Program-made: the position numbers and the translations under genes
The notes under the pieces: generated by a model
Database searches by the model: none
The model's input: only the letters and a program-made list of their open reading frames with translations
What the model was told of the DNA's origin: nothing
In this document: positions 51,810-61,485 of the stretch, piece by piece
Layout: each line of letters opens with the position of its first letter
How positions within the stretch are numbered: the stretch's first letter is position 1
NCBI RefSeq assembly: GCF_005280735.1
Contig: NZ_CP040077.1
Coordinates: 186,001 to 250,000, forward strand
DNA from: Trinickia violacea
GTDB lineage: Bacteria > Pseudomonadota > Gammaproteobacteria > Burkholderiales > Burkholderiaceae
Length of the DNA: 64,000 bases
Reading direction: 5' to 3'

Positions 51810-51938
51810 ATGACGCCATCCGCGGACGTGCGTTCCACGACTCAACCCAAAACGACGCGTACGTCGAGAACGGACCTCGGCCACGCCTTAGCCGCGTGTG
51901 CAGAGTCACTTGGCGTGCACTTACGGAGCTTTCCTTGA
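51810..51938 (+). CDS. Doubtful 42-codon ORF before recC
   Basis: ATG at 51810 opens a basic 42-residue peptide (TPSADVRSTTQPKTTRTSRT start) whose TGA overlaps an in-frame TTG of recC at 51935 (TTGA). If the TTG is the true recC start this would be a coupled leader peptide. No ribosome site or family supports it. Confidence 0.25.
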   Translation: MTPSADVRSTTQPKTTRTSRTDLGHALAACAESLGVHLRSFP

Positions 51939-51964
51939 CCTCAAATTCCATTTCTCCGGGGCTG

Positions 51965-54900
51965 ATGCTGATACACGGCAATCAATCCGAGCGGCTCCGC
52001 GATCTGCTTGTTGAATGGATGAAACGTTATCCACTCGCTCCGCTCGAGAGCGAGACGATACTGGTACAGAGCAACGGCATCGCGCAGTGGCTCAAACTCG
52101 CGCTTGCCGCCGACAGCGATCGCGTGAGTGGCGAGGGCGGCTGCGGCATCGCCGCCGCGCTCGAAATTTCGTTGCCGTCGAGCTTCATCTGGCAGGCGTA
52201 TCGGGCGGTGCTGGGCGCATCGTCGGTGGCGGAAGATTCGCCATTTGACAAGTCGCGGCTCGTCTGGCGCCTGATGCGGATCTTGCCTGCAGTGGTCGAT
52301 CGGCCGGTGTTCGAACCGCTCAGGCGCTTCATCAGTAACGACGACGACCGTCGCAAGCGTTTTCAGCTTGCGGAGCGCATAGCCGATCTGTTCGATCAGT
52401 ACCAGATGTATCGCGCCGACTGGCTGGCAAGCTGGGCGCAGGGCGACGACGTTGTGCTTGACGCGCGCGGCGAACGTCATGCGTTGCCCGACGAACAGTG
52501 CTGGCAGGCGGCTCTCTGGCGCGAACTGGTCACCGACGTGGCGAACTCGAGGATTGGCGACGCGTCGCAGGAAATCTTGTCAAATGGCGGCCGTGCCGCG
52601 GTACACGACGCGTTCTTGCGACGGGTCAACGCATGGCAGAGCGACGAACGGCCAGCGGGACTACCGCGGCGAATCATCGTGTTCGGTATATCGAGCCTGC
52701 CGCGTCAGTCGCTGGAGGCGTTGGCTGCGCTTGCACGCTGGACTCAGGTGCTGATGTGCGTGCCGAATCCGTGCGCGCACTACTGGGCCGACATCGTCCC
52801 TGACAAGGAACTTCTGCGCGCTGAACATTCGCGCCAGCGGCGGCGAGAAGGCTCACCTGCTGAGCTGCACGCCGACGAGCTGCATCTGCACGCGCATCCG
52901 TTGCTTGCGTCGTGGGGCAAGCAGGGGCGCGACTTCATCGGCCTGCTCGACGAGTTCGACAGTGCCGAAGCGCGCGAGCGCTACCGCCCGCAGTTTGCGG
53001 GCATTGGTCAGCGTATCGATCTGTTCGAGGAACGCGACGCGCCCACACTTCTGCAGCAATTGCAGGACGACATCCGCGATCTGCGTCCGCTGCGCGAGAC
53101 ACGAGTCGAATGGCCTGCCGTCGATCCGGCGTGCGATGGTTCGATTCGTTTTCATGTTGCGCACAGTGCGCAGCGTGAAGTGGAGATCCTGCACGATCAG
53201 TTGCTCGCGGCGTTCAACGCGGACCCGAGCCTGCGGCCGCGCGACATTATCGTGATGGTGCCGGACATCGAGGCCTACGCGCCGAATATCCAGGCCGTCT
53301 TCGGGCTACTCGACCGGGACGATCCGCGCCACATCCCATATAGCGTCGCCGACCGCGGCCAGCGCAAGGCCGATCCGCTCGTCGGCGCGATCGAGACGCT
53401 GCTGGGCTTGCCGCATTCGCGTCTGACCATCAGTGATCTGCTCGACCTGCTCGACGTACCCGCGCTGCGCAAGCGTTTTGGCATCGACGAAGGCGACCTG
53501 CTGAAGCTGCGCGGGTGGATTCGGGGCGCGAACATCCGATGGGGGCTGCACGCGGAGCAGCGCGCAAGCGTCGGGTTGCCACTCGATGAAGACGCAGCTG
53601 CGCCGCACACGTGGGCGTTCGGCCTGCGACGGATGCTGCTTGGTTACGCTGTCGGCAGCGATGCGGGCGCATGGCGCGACGTCGAGCCGTTCGGCGAAGT
53701 GGGCGGACTCGATGCCGCGTTGCTCGGGCCTCTCATCAAGCTGATCGATGAACTCGACAACGCGTGGCGTACGCTGCGCGAGCCCGCGACAGTCCCTGAG
53801 TGGTGTGAGCGTCTGCGCGCACTGAAGAATGCCTTCTTCAGTAGCGACGACGCCGACGATGCCTACACGCTCGCCCGCCTCGACAACGTGCTGCACACTT
53901 GGCTCGACGCGTGTAACGAGGCGGGCTTGACAGACACTTTGCCGCTGTCAGTCGTCGGTGATTATTGGCTGACCCAGCTCGACGAAGGTGGGCTCTCGCA
54001 ACGCTTCTTCGCGGGCGCGGTCACGTTCGCGACGCTGATGCCAATGCGCGCAATTCCCTTCCGTCGCGTGTACCTGCTTGGAATGAACGACGGTGACTAT
54101 CCGCGTACGCGCGTGCCAATGGATTTCGATCTGATGCGCCGCCACTACCGGCCGGGCGATCGCTCACGTCGCGAGGACGATCGTTACCTTCTGCTCGAAG
54201 CCGTACTGTCGGCGCGCGATCATCTTCATGTGTCGTGGGTCGGGCGCAGTATCAACGACAACAGCGAACGTCCGCCCTCCGTGCTGATTGGTCAGCTTCG
54301 CGACCACCTGGCCGCCGGCTGGCGGCTCGCGGGCGCAACCGAGGTCGACCGTCATGCGCTACTCGAGGCCTTGACCGTCGAGCATCGCCTGCAGCCGTTC
54401 AGTGCCGAGTATTTCCCCGTCGATGCCAATGCGTCGCTGCTCTTCACCTATGCGGCCGAGTGGCGCACCGTACCGCCGGCGGCGAGGGAGCGCGCGCCCT
54501 CGGTGGACGCACCGCTGTCGGCCGTCGTGCGCGAGGAGCCACTGACGCTTCGAGAACTCACGGATTTCCTGAAGAACCCGGTCAAGGCGTTCTTCAGCCA
54601 GCGTCTGCGCGTCGCGCTCGACGCGGAGGAAGCCGCGAGCGACGATCAGGAGCCGTTCGAGCTCGATGCGCTTGAAAACTGGAAGTTGCAAGACGAGCTG
54701 ATCCATGCGCAGGCCGCGCAAGTGCACGACGAAGCGGCAATAGTCGCCGCGCGTGAAGCGCGAATGGCCGTCATCCGTCGCCGGGGAGATGTGGCGACAG
54801 GTGGTTTCGGGGACCTCGCGAGCGAAAGGCTGCTCGAGCCGATGGACAAACTGTTCGAAGACTACCGGCAGCAACTCGCGCGTTGGCCTGTTGCAATCGA

Positions 54901-55537
54901 GCGCGAACAGGAGATCCGTTTTCAGACCGCTGGCCAGCATCAGCCGCTGGCGTTGGCCGATTGGCTCGGTCAATGGCGCGCCGATGCCGATGGCAATCAG
55001 TCGCGCGTCGTGCTGGAAACGAGCGCACTCGTTGAGGGGAGGGCGTATCGCTATCCCAAGCTGGTCGGTCCTTGGGTCCAGCATCTGGCGGCGAATCTCG
55101 CAGGTCGGTCAGTGACGACGGTGATCGTCAGCAAGAAGGGGACCGTCGAGTTGAAGCCGCTAAAGGATGGCGAGGCCGAGGCGCAACTCGCTACGTTGCT
55201 GCGCGCGTGCGAAGACGGCATGCGCAGACCGCTACCGCTAGCCTTGGAGTCGGCATACGAGTGGCTGTTCAAGAGCGGTGCCGCGGATGGCAATGGCGCG
55301 AAGTCCGAGCAGGCGCTAGAAGAGGCCGCGAGCGCAGCACGTTCGAAGTACGAGGGTGGCTTCAGCAGGGGCGAGGTTCAGAAGAGCGCGAGCTTGCGGC
55401 GCGCGTATCCCGACTTCAACGCTTTGTCCGCCAGCGGCGAGTTCGCTTTGCTCGCCGTGCTGCTGCTCGGGCCACTGGTCAGCGCAGTCAAGAAGAACGA
55501 TAGGGCCGCGGCCAACGCGGCAGGAGTCAACGAATGA
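51965..55537 (+). CDS. recC: Exodeoxyribonuclease V subunit gamma (RecC)
   Basis: An 1190-residue RecC, full length. Family blocks at the N-terminus are TILVQSNGIAQWLKLALA, LPSSFIWQAYRAVLG, LVWRLMRILP and ERIADLFDQYQMYRADWL. The middle contains YLLGMNDGDYPRTRVPMDFD and the C-terminal nuclease-like fold begins near LTLRELTDFLKNPVKAFFSQ. RecC is the Chi-scanning subunit of the RecBCD helicase-nuclease. ATG 51965 is the simplest start; TTG 51935 is an alternative. It overlaps recB by ATGA. The usual recC-recB-recD order is kept; whether this copy is the host's only RecBCD cannot be told here. Confidence 0.93.
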   Translation: MLIHGNQSERLRDLLVEWMKRYPLAPLESETILVQSNGIAQWLKLALAADSDRVSGEGGCGIAAALEISLPSSFIWQAYRAVLGASSVAEDSPFDKSRLVWRLMRILPAVVDRPVFEPLRRFISNDDDRRKRFQLAERIADLFDQYQMYRADWLASWAQGDDVVLDARGERHALPDEQCWQAALWRELVTDVANSRIGDASQEILSNGGRAAVHDAFLRRVNAWQSDERPAGLPRRIIVFGISSLPRQSLEALAALARWTQVLMCVPNPCAHYWADIVPDKELLRAEHSRQRRREGSPAELHADELHLHAHPLLASWGKQGRDFIGLLDEFDSAEARERYRPQFAGIGQRIDLFEERDAPTLLQQLQDDIRDLRPLRETRVEWPAVDPACDGSIRFHVAHSAQREVEILHDQLLAAFNADPSLRPRDIIVMVPDIEAYAPNIQAVFGLLDRDDPRHIPYSVADRGQRKADPLVGAIETLLGLPHSRLTISDLLDLLDVPALRKRFGIDEGDLLKLRGWIRGANIRWGLHAEQRASVGLPLDEDAAAPHTWAFGLRRMLLGYAVGSDAGAWRDVEPFGEVGGLDAALLGPLIKLIDELDNAWRTLREPATVPEWCERLRALKNAFFSSDDADDAYTLARLDNVLHTWLDACNEAGLTDTLPLSVVGDYWLTQLDEGGLSQRFFAGAVTFATLMPMRAIPFRRVYLLGMNDGDYPRTRVPMDFDLMRRHYRPGDRSRREDDRYLLLEAVLSARDHLHVSWVGRSINDNSERPPSVLIGQLRDHLAAGWRLAGATEVDRHALLEALTVEHRLQPFSAEYFPVDANASLLFTYAAEWRTVPPAARERAPSVDAPLSAVVREEPLTLRELTDFLKNPVKAFFSQRLRVALDAEEAASDDQEPFELDALENWKLQDELIHAQAAQVHDEAAIVAAREARMAVIRRRGDVATGGFGDLASERLLEPMDKLFEDYRQQLARWPVAIEREQEIRFQTAGQHQPLALADWLGQWRADADGNQSRVVLETSALVEGRAYRYPKLVGPWVQHLAANLAGRSVTTVIVSKKGTVELKPLKDGEAEAQLATLLRACEDGMRRPLPLALESAYEWLFKSGAADGNGAKSEQALEEAASAARSKYEGGFSRGEVQKSASLRRAYPDFNALSASGEFALLAVLLLGPLVSAVKKNDRAAANAAGVNE

Positions 55538-58500
55538 ATTCGCCGACGTCCCCAGTGAACGCGATGCACACACCGCAGCCGCTCGACCCGCTCCGCTTTT
55601 TGCTGTCCGGCCGCAGCCTGATCGAAGCCAGCGCGGGCACCGGCAAGACCTTCACGATTGCGATGCTGTATGTGCGGCTGGTGTTGGGCCACGACCCGTC
55701 GAATGACGGCATGCGTCCTTTGACACCGCCTGAGATTCTCGTCGTGACCTTCACCGATGCCGCTACCAAGGAGCTGCGCGATCGTATCCGGGCGCGACTC
55801 ACCGAAGCAGCAGCGTATTTTCAGGTCGAGCCGGACGCCGTGGAGCCTCTTGCGCCGGGCGAGGTGGACCTATTGCACGCTCTGCGAGGCGAATACCCGC
55901 CGCACGAGTGGCCCGCATGTGCGCGAAGGCTGCAACTCGCGGCCGAATGGATGGATGAAGCGGCTGTATCGACGATTCACGGCTGGTGTAACCGCATGCT
56001 GCGCGAACATGCATTCGATAGCGACAGCCTGTTCACTCAGACGCTCGAAACCGACCAGAGCGAGCTGCTGGCCGAAGTCGTGCGTGACTACTGGCGCACG
56101 TTTATGGCGCCGCTCGGCGCCGCGGACGCCGCAACGATTGCCGAGAGGGTGTCCGGCCCGCGAGACTTGCAGAAGAAGCTGCGCAATCTGATTGCTGTCG
56201 CGCCTCTGCTTTCGGACGCATCGGCACCTACTGCTGCGTTGGAAGAGGCGCGCGACAAACATGCCCGGGGCCTCGCCGAAATCAAGGCGCGGTGGCAGGT
56301 ATGGCCCGTCGAAATGAAGGAATTGCTGGACGAGGCGCGGGCCGCTGGGCAGTACGTTGGAGCACATGTCGGGCAGGCCAACTGCGACCGCTGGCTGAAA
56401 GAGCTGAGCGCATGGGCCAATGATCCTCTGAAAATCGAGCCATCCCTGACCCCAACCGCATGGGGACGACTAACACCGGCGGAACTGGCGCAGTACTGCC
56501 AGCACGGCACGCCCCCCGCGCATCCCGGCTTCGACGCGCTCATGACGTTGCGCACGGAACTCGCCGCGCTGCCGACGGCCCACGGCGATGTCCTATCGCA
56601 CGCTGCCCGATGGGTGGCCGAGCGCTTCTCCGCGGAGCAGGCGCGCCGCGCGCAGATGGGTTTCGACGATCTTCTGACGCGTCTCGACGCCGCGCTGCAT
56701 GGCCCGAACGGCGAGCGACTTGCCGATATCATCCGCAGCCAGTTTCCGGTCGCGCTGATCGACGAGTTTCAGGACACGGACCCCGTCCAGTACCGCATTT
56801 TCAACGCCGTGTATCGTCTTGCCGATGAGCATGAGAAGAGCGCACTCATCCTGATCGGCGATCCCAAGCAGGCGATCTACGCGTTCCGCGGCGCGGACAT
56901 CTATACCTACCTCGCCGCGCGGCGCTCGTGCGGCACGCAGCTTTACACGTTGGCGAAGAACTTCCGTTCGACCCACGCGATGGTCGAAGCGACAAACCAT
57001 TGCTTCAATGTCGCCGAGCAGCGTAACGAAGGCGACGGCGCATTCCTCTTTCGCAGCGGCGACGGCAATCCTGTGCCGTTCATCAATGTAAGCGCACAAG
57101 GTCGTGACGATGCGTTCGTCGTCGACGGCGTACCGCTGCGCGCGCTGACGGCATGGTGGCTGCCGCCCGGCGACGACAACAAGCCGCTCGCCAAGACCGC
57201 ATATATCGAGCAGATGGCAGCGAGCTGCGCGACCGAGATGGTGCGCCTGCTGAACCTCGGGCAACGCGGTACCGCCGGGTTTGTCGGCGACGACGGCCAG
57301 CGGCCGCTCCGTCCCGCCGACATGGCCGTGCTAGTCAACAATCGCCAGGAGGCCGACGCGATTCGCAAGGCGCTTGCGGCGCGCAACGTGCGCACTGTCT
57401 ATCTATCTGACAAGGACTCGGTGTTTCAAAGCGCGCAGGCCGCCGAGCTGCAGCACTGGCTCGCCGCCTGCGCGGATCCGAATGATGGGCGGCTCGTGCG
57501 CACCGCGCTCGCGACTTCGACGCTCGGCCTTGGCTGGACTGAGCTCGACGCGCTGTATAGCAACGAAATGGCGTGGGAAGCGTGCGTGTTGCAATTCCGC
57601 GGCTATCGCGAATGCTGGCGCCGTCAGGGCGTGCTTCCGATGCTGCGTCGTCTCTTGAACGATTTTCGCGTTCCCGCGCGGCTCCTCGGCCTGCACGCGG
57701 ACGGCGCGCAAAGCGTGCAAGGTGGCGAGCGGATCCTGACCGATGTGTTGCACCTGGCCGAGTTGCTGCAGCAGGCGAGCACGATGATTGAAGGCGAGCA
57801 TGGCTTGATCCGCTATCTCGTCGAACAGCGCGAAGCGTCGGAAGACGGCAACGGCGGCGGCGACGTGCGTCAGATCCGGCTGGAAAGTGACGGCGACCTC
57901 GTCAAGGTTGTGACGATTCACAAGTCGAAGGGTCTCGAATATCCGCTCGTGTTTCTTCCGTTTGTGTGCGCGCATCGTCCAGCTGAAGCGAAAGACCTGC
58001 CACTCAAATGGCACGATGCGGACCGCATGCTACACGTCGCGCTTGCCGATGCAGACGGCGTGCTGCAAAAGGTCGACAACGAACGCCTCGGCGAAGACCT
58101 GCGCAAGCTCTACGTGGCGTTGACGCGCGCCCGTTACGCTACGTGGATCGGCATAGCGCCGCTCAAGGACCTTGAGCGCAGCGCGATCGGCTATCTGCTC
58201 AGCGGCAGGCAGCCCGTTGTAGCCGGCGAGTTGGAGCGCTGCCTGGAAAAGGGGCTCGGCGCATCGGCAAACATCGCGGTGATGCCAGCACCGGAATCTG
58301 GCGATGAACGGCTTGCACAGCAAGGAGCGGAGTTCCGCCACGGAAAGGCACGTGAGTCGGATTGCGTGGTGCGCGAACCATGGTGGGTGGCCAGCTATTC
58401 AAGCATGAAGACGATCGGCGGCGGCCAGCATGCCGCGCCGGACACGTCGAGTGAAGACGGGTTCATCGAGGCGCGGGACGCCGAAATCGAGATCGATGAT

Positions 58501-59334
58501 GAGAAGGCCGCCTTGTTTGCGGAACCAGCACGCCGGGCTCCCGCGATGCAGTCGAACGCCCGCGCACTGCACGATTTTCCGCGCGGTTCGGACCAGGGCA
58601 GCTTCCTTCACGATATGCTCGAATGGGCCGCGAAACAAGGGTTCGACCAAGTCGCCACCGACGCCCAGTCGCTGCGCGAAGCGATCGCGCGTCGTTGCAG
58701 TGTTCGCGGCTGGGAGCGCTGGATCACGCCGTTGACCGAATGGGTCCAGCAGATCGTATCGACGCCGCTGGTGCTGAACGAGGGGCACGGCATCAGGGCT
58801 ACGTCGATCAAGCTGTCCGAGCTACGGACCTCGATCGCCGAGATGGAGTTCTGGCTTGCGGTGCATCGCGTCGATACGGCAGCGATTGACCAGCTGGTGC
58901 GCGAGTACACGCTCGCCCGGGCAGAGCGCCCGGCGCTCGAATCGGCGCAGCTGAACGGCATGCTGAAAGGCTTTATGGACCTCGTGTTTGAACACGAGGG
59001 CCGCTATTACGTCGCAGACTACAAGTCAAACTGGCTCGGGTCCGATGACGAGGCGTATACCGCGGAGGCGATGTGCGCGCAAATTCTTCGGTCGCGCTAT
59101 GACCTGCAGTACGTGCTGTATCTGCTCGCGCTGCACAGGCTTCTCAAGGCGCGACAGCCCGACTACGACTACGACAAGCACATCGGCGGCGCGGTCTATC
59201 TGTTCCTGCGGGGACTGAATGCATCGACGCAGGGCGTGTACGCCGAGCGGCCGCCACGTGAACTGATCGAACGGCTGGACGCACTATTTGCGGGCGACAC
59301 CGACGCCCAGCTAGCTGATATGGAGGAAGCGTGA
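55534..59334 (+). CDS. recB: Exodeoxyribonuclease V subunit beta (RecB)
   Basis: A 1266-residue RecB: UvrD-like helicase plus nuclease. Walker A EASAGTGKTFT is at residues 31-41; QFPVALIDEFQDTDPVQY is motif II; IHKSKGLEYPLVFLP and YVALTRARYATWIG are motifs V and VI. The C-terminal nuclease motif is LVFEHEGRYYVADYKSNWLG at about residue 1150-1170 with catalytic D and K intact, so the subunit should be active. It resects double-strand ends and degrades foreign DNA in complex with RecC and RecD. Confidence 0.95.
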   Translation: MNSPTSPVNAMHTPQPLDPLRFLLSGRSLIEASAGTGKTFTIAMLYVRLVLGHDPSNDGMRPLTPPEILVVTFTDAATKELRDRIRARLTEAAAYFQVEPDAVEPLAPGEVDLLHALRGEYPPHEWPACARRLQLAAEWMDEAAVSTIHGWCNRMLREHAFDSDSLFTQTLETDQSELLAEVVRDYWRTFMAPLGAADAATIAERVSGPRDLQKKLRNLIAVAPLLSDASAPTAALEEARDKHARGLAEIKARWQVWPVEMKELLDEARAAGQYVGAHVGQANCDRWLKELSAWANDPLKIEPSLTPTAWGRLTPAELAQYCQHGTPPAHPGFDALMTLRTELAALPTAHGDVLSHAARWVAERFSAEQARRAQMGFDDLLTRLDAALHGPNGERLADIIRSQFPVALIDEFQDTDPVQYRIFNAVYRLADEHEKSALILIGDPKQAIYAFRGADIYTYLAARRSCGTQLYTLAKNFRSTHAMVEATNHCFNVAEQRNEGDGAFLFRSGDGNPVPFINVSAQGRDDAFVVDGVPLRALTAWWLPPGDDNKPLAKTAYIEQMAASCATEMVRLLNLGQRGTAGFVGDDGQRPLRPADMAVLVNNRQEADAIRKALAARNVRTVYLSDKDSVFQSAQAAELQHWLAACADPNDGRLVRTALATSTLGLGWTELDALYSNEMAWEACVLQFRGYRECWRRQGVLPMLRRLLNDFRVPARLLGLHADGAQSVQGGERILTDVLHLAELLQQASTMIEGEHGLIRYLVEQREASEDGNGGGDVRQIRLESDGDLVKVVTIHKSKGLEYPLVFLPFVCAHRPAEAKDLPLKWHDADRMLHVALADADGVLQKVDNERLGEDLRKLYVALTRARYATWIGIAPLKDLERSAIGYLLSGRQPVVAGELERCLEKGLGASANIAVMPAPESGDERLAQQGAEFRHGKARESDCVVREPWWVASYSSMKTIGGGQHAAPDTSSEDGFIEARDAEIEIDDEKAALFAEPARRAPAMQSNARALHDFPRGSDQGSFLHDMLEWAAKQGFDQVATDAQSLREAIARRCSVRGWERWITPLTEWVQQIVSTPLVLNEGHGIRATSIKLSELRTSIAEMEFWLAVHRVDTAAIDQLVREYTLARAERPALESAQLNGMLKGFMDLVFEHEGRYYVADYKSNWLGSDDEAYTAEAMCAQILRSRYDLQYVLYLLALHRLLKARQPDYDYDKHIGGAVYLFLRGLNASTQGVYAERPPRELIERLDALFAGDTDAQLADMEEA

Positions 59335-61451
59335 TGGCAACCCTTTCGGATACGTCCGTCGCCGTGCCCCACGGCCCGGGAAGCTTTGGGCAGATCACGA
59401 GGCTACTCGCGGGCTGGGTAGAACGCGGATGGTTGCGCGAAATCGATGCCGCGTTCGCCGGATTTATCGCGCGCGAGGTGCCGGATGCACACGAGCTGCT
59501 AATCCTCGCCGCAGCCCTTGCAAGCCATCAGTTGGGTCGCGGCCATGTCTGCCTCGATCTTGCCGCGACGCTCGCCAATCCCTCCGTCGTGCTGTCGCTG
59601 CCACCCGATGGGCTTGCCGTGCAGGAAGTCGATGACCTCGATGTCATGGTCGCGCTGCCGTCGCAAGTGCTCGCGGACGTCACGCTGGAGCGCTGGCAGG
59701 CGGCGCTCACTCATCAGGAGATCGTTGGCGACGGGCCAGGTGAGACGCCGCTGGTGCTGACCGGCACTCGGCTCTATTTGCGGCGCTACTGGCAATACGA
59801 ACAGAACGTATGCCGCGAGATTGGTCGGCGCCTCGAAGCGTCGGTGAAACTTGAAAGCGCGTTGCAAGGCGGTGGATTGAGTCAAGCGCTCGACACGCTT
59901 TTCCCGCCGCGCGCGACGGATGCCGATGCGAAGCCCGACTGGCAGAAGCTCGCTTGCGCGCTGGCGGTGCGCAGTGCGTTTAGCATAATCACAGGCGGCC
60001 CCGGCACTGGCAAGACGACGACCGTCGTAAAGCTGCTTGCGTTGCTGCAATCACTGGCACTCGAGACCAGCAAGGATGGACGCCCGCTGCGCATTCGCCT
60101 CGCGGCGCCCACTGGTAAGGCCGCCGCGCGCCTCAACGAGTCGATTGCGGGTGCTGTCGCGCGTCTACCGCTCGATGCTTTCGCTCAAGCCGAGGCGATA
60201 CGCGCCGCGATTCCGGTGGTCGTTACGACGCTGCATCGTCTGCTCGGCACGCGCCCGGACTCACGGCGCTTCAGACATCACGCAGGCAACCCGCTGTCGC
60301 TCGACGTGCTCGTCATTGACGAAGCGTCGATGGTCGATCTGGAGATGATGAACGCGGTGCTCGATGCGCTGCCGGAGCGCGCTCGCCTGATTCTGCTCGG
60401 TGACAAGGACCAGCTCGCGTCGGTGGAAGCGGGCGCCGTGCTTGGCGAGTTGTGTCAGCGCGCGAGTAAGGGGAACTACATGCCGGAGACGCAGGCTTGG
60501 CTGCAGCAGACAACGGGCGAGCAGATCGATCCGACGCTCATCGATGCGACCGGAAGCGCGCTCGATCAGGCGATTGTGATGCTGCGGCATAGCCATCGTT
60601 TCTCTGCGGACAGCGGGATTGGCAAACTGGCTGAAGCAGTCAACAAAGGCGAGCCGAAAGACGTCGCCGACGTATGGGCGCATGGCTATGCCGATCTCGC
60701 GCTGCTCGAGTGCTCGGAGAAGAACGATACGGTGCTTAAGGCACTCATCGTCGACGGCGTGGTGCGCGATGCCGTGAACGTTCGCGGCCCTTCCGAGAGT
60801 GTGCGGCAAGGCTATCGGCACTATCTGAAAACGCTGCGTGACAAACATCCGTCGCACGACGCAAATCAAGAAGCGTTCGATGCGTGGGCGAGGGTCGTGC
60901 TGGGCGCGCATGGCAAGTTCCAGCTGTTATGCGCGCTCCGGCGTGGCGCGTGGGGCGTTGAAGGATTGAATCGGCGCATCGCGCGTCTGCTTCAGGAGGA
61001 GCGTCTGATTAACGCGACGGGCGAGTGGTATCTCGGGCGCCCGGTTCTCGTCACGCGTAACGACTACGAACTCGGGCTCATGAACGGCGACATCGGCATC
61101 ACTCTTGAGCTGCCTGCGGCAAACGGCAGCTGGAGTCTGCGCGTCGCTTTTGCAGCGGGTGATGGGTCACACCGGATCAAGTGGGTGCTGCCTAGCCGTC
61201 TGCAAGCTGTTGAAACTGTCTTCGCGCTGACGGTGCACAAGTCGCAAGGCTCGGAGTTCACGCACGCCGCTCTGGTGTTGCCTGACTCGCTCAGTCCCGT
61301 GCTCACGCGTGAGCTTGTCTACACGGGCATTACCCGGGCGCGCAGCTTTCTGACTATCGCCAGCGTTGGTGGCAAGTCGATCGTCGAACAGGCCGTAAAG
61401 GCGCGCGTGCTGCGGGCAAGTGGCCTGTCGGCCGGCTTCGAGTCGCAGTGA
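59334..61451 (+). CDS. recD: Exodeoxyribonuclease V subunit alpha (RecD)
   Basis: A 705-residue SF1B helicase. Walker A SIITGGPGTGKTTTVVKLL lies near residue 220; LVIDEASMVDLEMMNAVL is motif II, LGDKDQLASVEAGAVLGEL motif III, and TVHKSQGSEFTHAALVLP motif V near the C-terminus. It is the 5'-3' motor of RecBCD. The ATG at 59334 overlaps the stop of recB and has GGAGGAA 5 bases upstream; a GTG directly before it is in frame. An insertion of about 20 residues around KGNYMPETQAWLQQ is a difference from the E. coli protein as far as I remember it. Confidence 0.93.
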   Translation: MATLSDTSVAVPHGPGSFGQITRLLAGWVERGWLREIDAAFAGFIAREVPDAHELLILAAALASHQLGRGHVCLDLAATLANPSVVLSLPPDGLAVQEVDDLDVMVALPSQVLADVTLERWQAALTHQEIVGDGPGETPLVLTGTRLYLRRYWQYEQNVCREIGRRLEASVKLESALQGGGLSQALDTLFPPRATDADAKPDWQKLACALAVRSAFSIITGGPGTGKTTTVVKLLALLQSLALETSKDGRPLRIRLAAPTGKAAARLNESIAGAVARLPLDAFAQAEAIRAAIPVVVTTLHRLLGTRPDSRRFRHHAGNPLSLDVLVIDEASMVDLEMMNAVLDALPERARLILLGDKDQLASVEAGAVLGELCQRASKGNYMPETQAWLQQTTGEQIDPTLIDATGSALDQAIVMLRHSHRFSADSGIGKLAEAVNKGEPKDVADVWAHGYADLALLECSEKNDTVLKALIVDGVVRDAVNVRGPSESVRQGYRHYLKTLRDKHPSHDANQEAFDAWARVVLGAHGKFQLLCALRRGAWGVEGLNRRIARLLQEERLINATGEWYLGRPVLVTRNDYELGLMNGDIGITLELPAANGSWSLRVAFAAGDGSHRIKWVLPSRLQAVETVFALTVHKSQGSEFTHAALVLPDSLSPVLTRELVYTGITRARSFLTIASVGGKSIVEQAVKARVLRASGLSAGFESQ

Positions 61452-61485
61452 ACGTTTTGAACCTATGGAAAAGGGAGCTCGATTG